Positions 10,596 to 19,858 of a stretch of 37,184 nt of DNA are shown here, piece after piece. The translations under genes and the position numbers were made by a program. The stretch is from Actinomycetota bacterium (lineage in GTDB: Bacteria; Actinomycetota; Actinomycetes; Nanopelagicales; Nanopelagicaceae), in assembly GCA_026392765.1 (NCBI GenBank), contig JAPLBL010000044.1, positions 1-37,184 of the forward strand, written 5' to 3'. Positions within the stretch are counted from its first letter, which is position 1. Each line of letters starts with the position of its first letter. The notes under the pieces are model-generated. The model searched no databases. It was not told the origin of the DNA and saw only the letters and a program-made list of their open reading frames with translations.

Positions 10596-12067
10596 TGACG
10601 ACTCCTGAGGACGGCTACGACAAGTTATTCGATGAACTCTTACGTGAGAGTGCGCGAGCTGCTGCAGATTTTGATTACGATGAGAGTGATTTTCAAGAAA
10701 ATGATCAACAAGAGCTTTCAGACCGTAATGCTCTCCGTCGCATCAAAGGTTTCTCTACTGAACTTCAAGATATTTCTGAGGCTGAATATCGACAGCTCCA
10801 GTTAGAGCGAGTTGTGTTGGTGGGTGTGTGGACTGAAGGAACTGCTGAGATGGCAGAAAATTCCATGGCAGAGCTCAAGGCACTTGCTGAAACAGCCGGT
10901 TCCGAAGTCATGGATGCACTTATTCAAAGACGCGATAAACCAGATCCTGCAACATATATCGGTTCTGGAAAGCTCATTGAACTTCGTCAGATTGTTGTGG
11001 CAACAGGCGCCGACACCGTTGTCTGTGATGGTGAACTTTCTCCTGCTCAACTACGCACTTTGGAAGATAAGTTAAAGGTCAAGGTTGTCGATCGAGTTGC
11101 GTTGATTCTCGATATTTTTGCTCAGCATGCAAAGAGTAAGGAAGGTAAGGCGCAGGTTGAGCTTGCACAGATTGCCTATCTTCTTCCACGTCTTCGCGGC
11201 TGGGGTGACTCACTCTCGCGCCAGGTGGGTGGTCGCGCAGCGGGGGGAGCAGGTATTGGTGGTCGAGGCCCTGGTGAGACAAAGATTGAAACTGATCGCC
11301 GTCGTATTCGCGACAAGATGGCGAAGTTGCGCCGTGAAATTGCTGAGATGAAAGTATCTCGCGATACGAAGCGTCAAGAACGTAAGCGATTTAATATCCC
11401 ATCGGTTGCAATCGCCGGATATACAAATGCCGGTAAATCATCACTGCTCAATGCGCTGACAGGTGCGGGGGTACTTGTTGAGAATGCACTCTTTGCAACA
11501 CTAGATCCAACTGTGCGTAAGTGTGAAACGGCAGAGGGACGCGTTTATACGCTCTCTGACACTGTCGGATTCGTGCGCCACCTTCCTCATCAATTGGTCG
11601 ATGCCTTTAAATCAACTCTCGAAGAGGTATCTGGGGCAGATCTGATTGTGCACGTTGTCGATGGCTCACACTCTGATCCCTTTGAACAAATTCGTGCGGT
11701 CAGGCAAGTTATTACTGAAATTGGCGGGGAAGACATCCCTGAAATCATCGCAATCAACAAGGTGGATATTGCAAGCCCTGATGTTGTGATGGAGATATTG
11801 CGCAGAGAACCGAACAGTTATGCATTCTCAGTCCGCTCTGGATTTGGCGTTGATGGATTAGTTCATGCAATTGAGAAATCACTGCCACATCCCAGCGTTG
11901 AAATCACAACTGTTATTCCTTATCAACGCGGCGATCTTGTGAGCGCTATCCATGAGCATGGTGAAATCCTCAGTGAAGAACATCTGGCAGAAGGAACGGC
12001 AATCCATGCCTATGTTGATGGTGGGCTGGCTAAAGCGATTGAAATTGCCACCTCAAAGCAGGAATAA
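10595..12067 (+). CDS. hflX: GTPase HflX
   Basis: IPSVAIAGYTNAGKSSLLNALTGA, GRGPGETKIETDRRRI. Confidence 0.97.
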   Translation: MTTPEDGYDKLFDELLRESARAAADFDYDESDFQENDQQELSDRNALRRIKGFSTELQDISEAEYRQLQLERVVLVGVWTEGTAEMAENSMAELKALAETAGSEVMDALIQRRDKPDPATYIGSGKLIELRQIVVATGADTVVCDGELSPAQLRTLEDKLKVKVVDRVALILDIFAQHAKSKEGKAQVELAQIAYLLPRLRGWGDSLSRQVGGRAAGGAGIGGRGPGETKIETDRRRIRDKMAKLRREIAEMKVSRDTKRQERKRFNIPSVAIAGYTNAGKSSLLNALTGAGVLVENALFATLDPTVRKCETAEGRVYTLSDTVGFVRHLPHQLVDAFKSTLEEVSGADLIVHVVDGSHSDPFEQIRAVRQVITEIGGEDIPEIIAINKVDIASPDVVMEILRREPNSYAFSVRSGFGVDGLVHAIEKSLPHPSVEITTVIPYQRGDLVSAIHEHGEILSEEHLAEGTAIHAYVDGGLAKAIEIATSKQE

Positions 12068-12107
12068 AGGCGACACGCCGTCGGTTGTATGGTCTATACA
12101 GGAGAGA

Positions 12108-12145
12108 ATGCGCAACTATTCGCGCATGTCGGGTAACTTCACCCG
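12108..12145 (+). promoter_or_regulatory. Two tandem hairpins in the 5' leader of the DUF4193 gene
   Basis: ATGCGC-N8-GCGCAT (12108-12127) followed by CGGGT-N6-ACCCG (12130-12145), upstream of the GGAAGCGAGG SD region. Confidence 0.5.
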
Positions 12146-12179
12146 CTCATAAGAGATCTATGGAAGCGAGGTGATAGCA

Positions 12180-12476
12180 GTGGCAACAGATTACGACACA
12201 CCCAGAAAGACCGACGAGGAGCTTCACGAAGAATCGTTAGAAGAACTCAAAGCTAAGCGCGTTGATGCACAATCAGGACAGATTGATGTTGATGAGGCAG
12301 AAGCTGCAGAGAATCTTGAACTTCCAGGAGCAGACCTTTCGGGTGAGCAACTAGCAGTTCGAGTTGTTCCAGTTCAGTTAGATGAATTCACCTGTTCACG
12401 TTGTTTCTTGATTCATCACATCACACAACTTGCTAAGGGCGAAGGCGCTAAAGCAATTTGTAAAGAGTGCTCGTAA
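12180..12476 (+). CDS. DUF4193 family protein (small Cys-containing actinobacterial protein)
   Basis: GTG at 12180 gives MATDYDTPRKTDEELHEESLEELKAKR; C-terminal CSRC...CKEC. Confidence 0.88.
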   Translation: MATDYDTPRKTDEELHEESLEELKAKRVDAQSGQIDVDEAEAAENLELPGADLSGEQLAVRVVPVQLDEFTCSRCFLIHHITQLAKGEGAKAICKECS

Positions 12477-12885
12477 GTTCTTTAGATTTTCTAGAACTTA
12501 CCAACCAATACGGAGTGGAATCACGTTGATCCTTAAGCGTGATTTGCACACCCGTTGACATCCAGAACTTAATCGCTAGATAAGCAGCAGGATCTGCATC
12601 TCGGGTCCGAAGAAGTCTCATCTCATCCTTAGTCAGCAGCTCAACTTTGTCGAGGTATTTCAACTCGATGTGAGCGCGTCCAATGCGCAACTCCTTCTCA
12701 TCAACAGTTATCTCTGAACGAGCCGAAACGGCGATGATGGCTATTCCAACTGTTGCAGCGAGCCAAGCGATGAAGGCGCTCTGATTATCAAAAGCTGCCC
12801 ATATTGCAATAACGAGGGATAGAAAAAGGAAATAGATGAAGGCGAGAAGCCACAGTGGGGGACGTATCACTTCTTTAAAGGCCAC
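12448..12885 (-). CDS. DUF3093 family membrane protein
   Basis: Two TM segments then VSARSEITVDEKELRIGRAHIELKYLDKVE; start chosen at GTG 12885 (MAFKEVIRPPLW), 7 nt from a TAACCT -10-like box; the ORF track extends to 12984. Confidence 0.8.
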   Translation of the reverse strand: MAFKEVIRPPLWLLAFIYFLFLSLVIAIWAAFDNQSAFIAWLAATVGIAIIAVSARSEITVDEKELRIGRAHIELKYLDKVELLTKDEMRLLRTRDADPAAYLAIKFWMSTGVQITLKDQRDSTPYWLVSSRKSKELTSTLYKLL

Positions 12886-12889
12886 GAGC

Positions 12890-12924
12890 GCTAGGTTATC
12901 GTGCAATTCATCAAGTAACCTAGC
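12890..12924. promoter_or_regulatory. Candidate symmetric bidirectional promoter
   Basis: GCTAGGTTA (12890-12898) and TAACCTAGC (12916-12924), perfect 9-bp inverted repeat; each TAACCT lies 6-7 nt from the start codon of a divergent gene. Confidence 0.6.
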
Positions 12925-12927
12925 CAC

Positions 12928-13512
12928 ATGAGTCGCGTTGCAAGTACTACGCCTCCTGACGGAGCGCAGATTCCAGAACGCCATCCACTCTCACCAACTA
13001 CCGGATCACAGATTCCATCTCACTTTAAACATTGTTTTGGTTGTGGGGAATTGCATCCAACAGGCCTGCACCTTGTTGCTCATGTCGGACAGGGCGCAGA
13101 TATCACGGCAGAGTTTGTTGTTACCGAAAATCATCAAGGTGCGCCAGGCTTGGCACACGGTGGATTGCTTTCTCTCGCTTTTGATGAAGCACTTGGAAAG
13201 TTGATGTGGTTGCTTCGCGCACCTGCTGTTACTGCTCGTCTTGAAACTGATTTTCTTAAGCCCGTTCCTATCGGGACAAAGCTATACATCACAGCGCGCA
13301 TTACAGGTCAGGTTAACCGCAAGGTGTATTCAGAGGCAGAAGGACGCTTAGGTGGTCCTGATGGTGAGGTTGCAGTCCGTGCTGCATCTCTCTTTGTGAT
13401 TGTGCCAATGAAACACTTCTTGGAAAATGCTCCAGCTGAATATATGGAAGCGCTGCGTAAGAATCCTGAACTTCTCTCCTTTGTCGATCCAGAGTTTGAT
13501 ATCAACCCATGA
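12928..13512 (+). CDS. PaaI-type hotdog-fold thioesterase
   Basis: HCFGCGELHPTGLHL, GAPGLAHGGLLSLAFDEALG. Confidence 0.88.
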   Translation: MSRVASTTPPDGAQIPERHPLSPTTGSQIPSHFKHCFGCGELHPTGLHLVAHVGQGADITAEFVVTENHQGAPGLAHGGLLSLAFDEALGKLMWLLRAPAVTARLETDFLKPVPIGTKLYITARITGQVNRKVYSEAEGRLGGPDGEVAVRAASLFVIVPMKHFLENAPAEYMEALRKNPELLSFVDPEFDINP

Positions 13513-13952
13513 GCGATTTCCAAGTTCTCATTAAGCGTCTAGATCTAGATTTGCCGCTTCCTCAGTATTCAAAGGCCGGAGATGCAGGGGCGGATATCGT
13601 CTCTCGCATCGACATCACGTTAGCGCCTGGTGAACGCGCACTAGTCCCAACAGGTATATCCATCGCACTTCCTGATGGATATGTGGCACTGGTTCATCCC
13701 CGTTCGGGACTTGCCATCAAGCATGGGGTCACCATGGTCAATGCACCAGGCACGGTGGATGCAGGCTTTCGCGGCGAACTTCAATGCATCATGATCAATC
13801 ACGATCCTAAAGAGAGCGTCACCTTTAAACGCGGAGATCGCATCGCACAATTAGTCTTTCAAAAAGTTGAGCGTGCGCAATTTGTCGAAGTAGATGAGTT
13901 GCCAGGTTCTGGTCGAGGCACTGGTGGCTTTGGATCAACGGGGCGCAAATGA
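13509..13952 (+). CDS. dut: dUTP diphosphatase
   Basis: AGDAGADIVSR, PRSGLAIKHGVTMVNAPGTVDAGFRGEL, GRGTGGFGSTGR. Confidence 0.98.
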   Translation: MSDFQVLIKRLDLDLPLPQYSKAGDAGADIVSRIDITLAPGERALVPTGISIALPDGYVALVHPRSGLAIKHGVTMVNAPGTVDAGFRGELQCIMINHDPKESVTFKRGDRIAQLVFQKVERAQFVEVDELPGSGRGTGGFGSTGRK

Positions 13953-14563
13953 CACAACATGAAGATCGTGACAAAGTTCTAGCTGCCTTCGGTGGTAAGA
14001 AAGGTCTCATCGACTCTGGAATTCCAGCAGTTATCTTTCTTGTTGTTTTCAATGTAACTGATCGACTTAATAGCGCGCTCATTGCCTCCATCGCAATCTC
14101 TGCGATTCTTACAATCTTTCGATTAGCTCGCCGCGACACCATCCAACATGCAATTAGTGGGTTTATTGGCGTGCTTATCTGTGCTTGGTTTGCGAACCGC
14201 ACAGGAAATGCGAGTGATCTCTATATTCCAAAGCTGCTAACCAACCTTGGTTACGGAACGCTCTATCTTGTGGCAAACCTTGTTGGGTGGCCAATCCTTG
14301 GTCTGATGCTAGGGCCAATCTTGGGAGAGAACCTCAAATGGCGAAATCATCCTGAGCGAAAACGTGCATACATACTTGCAAGCTGGTTATGGGTTGCAAT
14401 GTTCTTTACCCGTATCGCTGTGCAGTATCCAATTTATCGCAGTGGAAATGTCAATTTACTTGGAACAGTGAACTTGGCTATGGGTTACCCACTCTTTATC
14501 GCAACCGCATACGGTTCATGGATGGTGCTTAAAAACGCACCCAAACTACCTACTGAGCAATAA
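13949..14563 (+). CDS. DUF3159 family membrane protein
   Basis: Multiple TM; FGGKKGLIDSGIPAVIFLVVFNVT; downstream of dut. Confidence 0.85.
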   Translation: MTQHEDRDKVLAAFGGKKGLIDSGIPAVIFLVVFNVTDRLNSALIASIAISAILTIFRLARRDTIQHAISGFIGVLICAWFANRTGNASDLYIPKLLTNLGYGTLYLVANLVGWPILGLMLGPILGENLKWRNHPERKRAYILASWLWVAMFFTRIAVQYPIYRSGNVNLLGTVNLAMGYPLFIATAYGSWMVLKNAPKLPTEQ

Positions 14564-15209
14564 AGCAGCCCTTAATAAGATCTTCAGCAGTAGCTGATGC
14601 AACAAAGAGAAGTTCATCTCCTGCGATAAATACATCACTTGGCGCTGGTGCAATGACGCGGCCATCACGAACGATTGCTGCAAGGGATGCATCATCTGGA
14701 AGAGTTACTTCTTCAACAGTTTTGCCAATGCATGTTGATGAATCAGGAAGTGTGAGTTCTACAAGGTTTGCTTGCCCTTTTCGGAATGAGAAGAGACGAA
14801 CTACATCGCCAACACTGACTGCCTCTTCTACAAGCGCTGAGATGATGCGAGGAGTGGATACAGCAACATCTACACCCCACGATTGATCAAAGAGCCATTC
14901 ATTCTTTGGGTGATTAATGCGGGCAACAACGCGGGGTACTCCGTATTCGGTCTTCCCGAGTAGTGATGCAACAAGGTTGACTTTGTCATCACCAGTTGCT
15001 GCAACAAGAACTTGGCAGGTGTTGAGCTGTGCGTTATCTAGTGATGCAATCTCACACGCATCAGCCATTAGCCACTCAGCATCTGGGACAGAATCTATTT
15101 TGAGAGCCTTAGGGTCGCGGTCAATAAGAAGGACTTGATGACCATTATCAAGAAGTTCCCGCGCGATAGCGCGACCGACATTTCCAGCTCCAGCAATTGC
15201 AATTCTCAT
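14550..15209 (-). CDS. TrkA family potassium uptake regulator (RCK_N/RCK_C)
   Basis: MRIAIAGAGNVGRAIARELLDNGHQVLLIDRD Rossmann; TrkA-C tail. Confidence 0.93.
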   Translation of the reverse strand: MRIAIAGAGNVGRAIARELLDNGHQVLLIDRDPKALKIDSVPDAEWLMADACEIASLDNAQLNTCQVLVAATGDDKVNLVASLLGKTEYGVPRVVARINHPKNEWLFDQSWGVDVAVSTPRIISALVEEAVSVGDVVRLFSFRKGQANLVELTLPDSSTCIGKTVEEVTLPDDASLAAIVRDGRVIAPAPSDVFIAGDELLFVASATAEDLIKGCFIAQ

Positions 15210-15212
15210 TCT

Positions 15213-15872
15213 TTAAGCACCTGGCCCTTGTTTGAGAGCAGTTTCAGCTGCAGCCATCGCATCGTCGCGAATAGTCATGTGAACAAGGTCGCCATCTTGA
15301 AGAACTGTGTGTGGTTCAGGAATGAGACCTTCACCAAGACGAGTTAAGAATGCAACGCGCGCATGGGAGGCGGATTCAAGTTCTGAGATAGGACGTCCAT
15401 ACCAATCGAGGTGAGGATGAACCTCAAGAAGTTGGACTGTGCCTGTTGCATCGCGCCATTCAGAGCGAGCACCACCTGGTGCGATACGGCGCAAGATTTG
15501 ATCTGTTGCCCAGATAACTGTTGCAACTGTTGGAATTCCAAGGCGCTGATAAATTTCCGCACGGCCTGGGTCATAGATACGAGCAACAACATTGGTAACG
15601 CCATAACTTTCGCGCGCAACGCGTGCTGCCAAAATATTTGAATTATCGCCATTACTCACGGCTGCAAAAGCTTGAGCTCCTTCAATACCTGCTTCAAGCA
15701 AGGTGTCGCGATCAAAACCTACGCCAACAATTGTGCGACCCTTGAAATCTGGTCCAAGACGACGAAAGGCTTCTTTTGCTTGATCGATGATTGCAACGGA
15801 ATGGCCAACAGCTTCAAGTTCGATGGCTAAAGATGAACCGACTCGACCGCAACCCATAATCACTACGTGCAC
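15213..15872 (-). CDS. TrkA family potassium uptake regulator (RCK_N/RCK_C)
   Basis: GTG start; MHVVIMGCGRVGSSLAIELEAVGHSVAIIDQ; paired with the preceding gene. Confidence 0.93.
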   Translation of the reverse strand: MHVVIMGCGRVGSSLAIELEAVGHSVAIIDQAKEAFRRLGPDFKGRTIVGVGFDRDTLLEAGIEGAQAFAAVSNGDNSNILAARVARESYGVTNVVARIYDPGRAEIYQRLGIPTVATVIWATDQILRRIAPGGARSEWRDATGTVQLLEVHPHLDWYGRPISELESASHARVAFLTRLGEGLIPEPHTVLQDGDLVHMTIRDDAMAAAETALKQGPGA

Positions 15873-15938
15873 AGGAGTAACTTACTACTGCTTGCGAGAA
15901 AAATCTCCCTTACGGCAAACTCGACTAGGCTTAGCTTT

Positions 15939-17153
15939 ATGTCATCCACGAAGAGAACAACCCTGGCAGTAGGGCAGAAAATAAGGGTGACGATAGAGAA
16001 AGTTGCCCACGGTGGCCATTTCATCGCTCGATTTGAAGGTGCAGTCATCTTCGTCAGACATGCAATTCCAGGCGAAGAATGCGATATCGAGATAACAAGC
16101 ACAGGTTCTTCATTTAACCGAGCCGACGTTATTGAAGTCATCACAGCATCCGGTGATCGCGTGAGCGCCCCATGTCGATTCGCACACCGAAGTGGCTGTG
16201 GAGGGTGCGATTTTCAACATATTTCACTTCCTCGGCAACGAAACCTCAAGAGCGATGTGATTACAGAGCAATTCGCACGCATTGCAAAGATGGAAGTTGA
16301 TGTTGAAGTGGAGGAAGTTGCTGGTCCTCTGGGATGGCGAACACGATGCTCTGCAGTCACCACAAAAGCTGGAGCGCTGGGGTTCTATCAAGCCCGCTCC
16401 CACACAATTATCCCTGTCGATGATTGCCGAATCCTCGTTCCGGAAATGCGATATTCAGAACTTGCCCAGCGCGGTGCCAAAGGTGATCAGCGCATTGAAG
16501 TTTCGATTTCCAACACAGGTGAGAGAACCATCGCTACCGCAAACTCTCGCGATGAATCTCCACTGCGAGTCAGTGATGGGCCTGATATCGCTCACTACAC
16601 AGTGGGAGAAAATTCATTTGAAGTAAGCCAGAAATCATTTTGGCAGAGCCATAAAGATGCACCTCGAGTACTTACGGATGCAGTTCTGCAATATGCCAAG
16701 GCGCGTGAAGGCGATCGCGTTCTTGACCTATACGGGGGAGTCGGTCTCTTTGCAGCAAGTTTCTTATCGCTTATCGGCGAAACTGGATCAGTTGTTATTG
16801 TTGAAGGAAGTAAGAACGCAACGGCGGATGCTTCACGCAACTTTGATGGCAAGAGCAATGTTCATATCCACACCGGTGATGTTGCACGGCTCATCACCCG
16901 CTTTTCACAAGCTGATGTCATTGTCTTGGACCCACCTCGCGAAGGTGCAGGTAAAGATGTCATCGCGCACTGTGCCCAGTTGAAACCTCGAACAATCGTC
17001 TATGTTGCCTGCGACCCTGCAGCCCTTGCCAGAGATACCGGATACCTACGTGATGCTGGTTACCAACTCGAATCTATGCGTGCATTCGATCTCTTCCCAA
17101 TGACTCACCACATCGAATCTGTTGCGAAATTTGTGCCAAGTAAGGTATCTTGA
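15939..17153 (+). CDS. TRAM-domain class I SAM-dependent RNA methyltransferase (RlmD/TrmA-like)
   Basis: TRAM N-terminus, Fe-S CRFAHRSGCGGCDFQHI, VLDPPREGAG, YVACDPAALARD; start at ATG 15939 after TAGGCT-N7. Confidence 0.9.
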   Translation: MSSTKRTTLAVGQKIRVTIEKVAHGGHFIARFEGAVIFVRHAIPGEECDIEITSTGSSFNRADVIEVITASGDRVSAPCRFAHRSGCGGCDFQHISLPRQRNLKSDVITEQFARIAKMEVDVEVEEVAGPLGWRTRCSAVTTKAGALGFYQARSHTIIPVDDCRILVPEMRYSELAQRGAKGDQRIEVSISNTGERTIATANSRDESPLRVSDGPDIAHYTVGENSFEVSQKSFWQSHKDAPRVLTDAVLQYAKAREGDRVLDLYGGVGLFAASFLSLIGETGSVVIVEGSKNATADASRNFDGKSNVHIHTGDVARLITRFSQADVIVLDPPREGAGKDVIAHCAQLKPRTIVYVACDPAALARDTGYLRDAGYQLESMRAFDLFPMTHHIESVAKFVPSKVS

Positions 17154-17163
17154 CGTCAAGATA
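17146..17163. promoter_or_regulatory. 18-bp perfect palindrome TATCTTGACGTCAAGATA upstream of acn
   Basis: Perfect dyad, 23 nt upstream of the acn ATG and overlapping the stop codon of the upstream gene. Confidence 0.7.
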
Positions 17164-17186
17164 TCTCCCTTGAAAGAAGAAGCGCG

Positions 17187-19844
17187 ATGAGCAAGAACTC
17201 ACTTGGAACGAAGAAGAACCTCACAGTTGCTGGAAAAGATTATGAAATCTTTGATATCTCAACAGTCGATGGTGCAACAAACCTTCCCTTCTCACTCAAA
17301 GTCCTTCTTGAAAATCTTTTGCGCACTGAAGATGGCGCCAATATCACCGCCGATCACATCAAAGCTCTTGCTCAATGGGATCCATCAGTTGAGCCAGATA
17401 CTGAAATTCAATTCACTCCTGCTCGCGTTGTCATGCAGGACTTCACAGGAGTTCCTTGCATCGTCGATCTTGCAACCATGCGAGAAGCGATTGTGGATCT
17501 TGGGGGAGACCCTTCTAAGGTCAATCCGCTCGCTCCAGCCGAACTGGTAATCGATCACTCCGTTATTGCTGATGTCTTTGGCACGAAGGATTCCTTCGAG
17601 AAGAACACTGATATTGAATATGAACGCAACCGTGAGCGTTATCGCTTCCTGCGTTGGGGCCAAGGAGCCTTTGATGAATTCAAGGTTGTTCCACCGGGAA
17701 CGGGAATTGTTCACCAAGTAAATATTGAATATCTAGCACGCGTTGTTATGACTCGTACAGTCAACGGTGTGTTGCGCGCATATCCTGACACTGTCGTGGG
17801 AACAGATTCACACACAACCATGGTCAACGGACTCGGTGTTCTTGGTTGGGGTGTTGGCGGCATCGAGGCAGAGGCAGCACTCCTTGGCCAGCCAGTCTCA
17901 ATGCTTATTCCACGCGTTGTGGGATTCAAACTCTCAGGAGAATTACCCGTTGGAACAACTGCGACAGATATGGCTCTGACCATTACTGAGATGCTTCGTA
18001 AGCACGGAGTGGTTGGTAAGTTCGTTGAGTTCTACGGTCCAGGTGTTGTCTCCGTACCGATGGCTAATCGCACAACAATCGGAAATATGTCACCTGAATA
18101 TGGTTCAACATGTGCCATCTTCCCAATTGATGAAGAGACGCTTCGCTACCTGCGTCTTACAGGTCGCAGCGATGATCAGGTTGCACTTGTTGAGCAGTAT
18201 GCAAAGGCTCAAGGCATGTGGCATGACCCAGCTGTTTCTCCTCGATTCTCAGAACAAATTGAACTTGATCTCTCGACTGTGGTCTCATCCATTGCAGGTC
18301 CTAAGCGTCCGCAAGATCGCATCTCACTGACCGCATCAAAGTCATCTTTTGAAAAGATTCTTCCTACCTACTTCTCCGATAAGACTGGCAAAGAGGCATA
18401 TCCAGTCAAGGTAGGAGCAAAGGCGACAACGATTAAGAATGGCGATGTTGTTATTGCATCGATTACATCGTGCACCAATACATCAAATCCTTCAGTCATG
18501 ATTGGTGCAGCCTTGCTTGCAAAGAAAGCAGTAGAGAAGGGCCTAACGTCAAAGCCTTGGGTAAAGACAACTCTTGCTCCAGGATCTAAGGTCGTTACCG
18601 ATTACTACGACCGCGCAGATCTGACTAAATATATGGAAGCACTTGGCTTCAACCTTGTTGGTTATGGCTGCGTTACCTGTATTGGAAACTCAGGTCCCCT
18701 TCCTATCGAAATCAGTAAGGCGGTCAACGAGAATGATCTTGCAGTTACTGCAGTTCTTTCAGGAAACCGTAACTTTGAAGGGCGCATTAGCCCTGATGTG
18801 AAGATGAACTACTTAGCATCACCTCCACTCGTTGTTGCCTACGCACTCGCTGGCACGATGGATCACGACTTCGAACAGGATTCACTGGGCAACGATAAAG
18901 ATGGAAATCCAGTTCTTCTGAAAGATATCTGGCCATCTGCCCAAGAGATTCAATCAGTGATTGATTCCTCCATCTCATCTGAGATGTTTAAGAAAGATTA
19001 TGCAACCGTCTTTGATGGCGATCATCGCTGGAAGTCACTTGATACCCCAACTGGGAAAACATTTGAGTGGGACCCTAAATCAACCTATGTTCGCAAACCT
19101 CCTTACTTTGATGGAATGCCTGCTGAACCTAAGCCAGTAACAGATATCACTGGAGCTCGCGTTCTTGCGATTCTTGGTGATTCAGTAACTACAGATCACA
19201 TTTCACCTGCAGGAAATATCAAGGCTGATTCACCTGCTGGTAAGTACTTAGAGGCAAATGGAGTTGACCGCAAAGACTTCAACTCATATGGCTCACGCCG
19301 CGGAAACCATGAAGTAATGATTCGTGGAACATTTGCCAATATTCGTTTGAAGAACTTACTTCTCGATGGTGTTGAAGGAAGCTTCACAAAGAATTTCCTT
19401 AATAATGGCGAGCAGACAACAATTTATGATGCATCCGTTGCATATCAAGCAGCAGGTGTTGGTCTGATCATCCTTGCAGGTAAGGAATATGGATCTGGTT
19501 CTTCCCGTGACTGGGCGGCAAAGGGCACAGCACTCCTTGGAGTTCGCGCAGTAATTGCAGAAAGCTTCGAACGTATTCACCGTTCTAACCTGATTGGTAT
19601 GGGAGTTCTTCCTTTGCAATTTACCAATGGAGCAAATGCTCAATCACTGGGACTCAAGGGTGATGAGAGCTTTGCAATCACAGGAGTGATGGCACTCAAT
19701 AACGGTGGTATCCCTAAGGAAGTCACTGTGACTGCGGGGGATAAGACCTTCACTGCCAAGGTACGTATCGATACGCCAGGAGAGGCTGATTACTATCGCC
19801 ACGGCGGAATCATGCAATACGTACTGCGTCAGCTCCGTGGCTAA
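17187..19844 (+). CDS. acnA: Aconitate hydratase
   Basis: [71 protein letters not shown]. Confidence 0.98.
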   Translation: MSKNSLGTKKNLTVAGKDYEIFDISTVDGATNLPFSLKVLLENLLRTEDGANITADHIKALAQWDPSVEPDTEIQFTPARVVMQDFTGVPCIVDLATMREAIVDLGGDPSKVNPLAPAELVIDHSVIADVFGTKDSFEKNTDIEYERNRERYRFLRWGQGAFDEFKVVPPGTGIVHQVNIEYLARVVMTRTVNGVLRAYPDTVVGTDSHTTMVNGLGVLGWGVGGIEAEAALLGQPVSMLIPRVVGFKLSGELPVGTTATDMALTITEMLRKHGVVGKFVEFYGPGVVSVPMANRTTIGNMSPEYGSTCAIFPIDEETLRYLRLTGRSDDQVALVEQYAKAQGMWHDPAVSPRFSEQIELDLSTVVSSIAGPKRPQDRISLTASKSSFEKILPTYFSDKTGKEAYPVKVGAKATTIKNGDVVIASITSCTNTSNPSVMIGAALLAKKAVEKGLTSKPWVKTTLAPGSKVVTDYYDRADLTKYMEALGFNLVGYGCVTCIGNSGPLPIEISKAVNENDLAVTAVLSGNRNFEGRISPDVKMNYLASPPLVVAYALAGTMDHDFEQDSLGNDKDGNPVLLKDIWPSAQEIQSVIDSSISSEMFKKDYATVFDGDHRWKSLDTPTGKTFEWDPKSTYVRKPPYFDGMPAEPKPVTDITGARVLAILGDSVTTDHISPAGNIKADSPAGKYLEANGVDRKDFNSYGSRRGNHEVMIRGTFANIRLKNLLLDGVEGSFTKNFLNNGEQTTIYDASVAYQAAGVGLIILAGKEYGSGSSRDWAAKGTALLGVRAVIAESFERIHRSNLIGMGVLPLQFTNGANAQSLGLKGDESFAITGVMALNNGGIPKEVTVTAGDKTFTAKVRIDTPGEADYYRHGGIMQYVLRQLRG

Positions 19845-19858
19845 TCTAGACTGCCTCC

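Noticed and set aside
14550-15872. Tandem TrkA genes as an unusual duplication
   Set aside because: Paired TrkA-type regulators (ceoB/ceoC) near dut/DUF3159 are a known actinobacterial arrangement.
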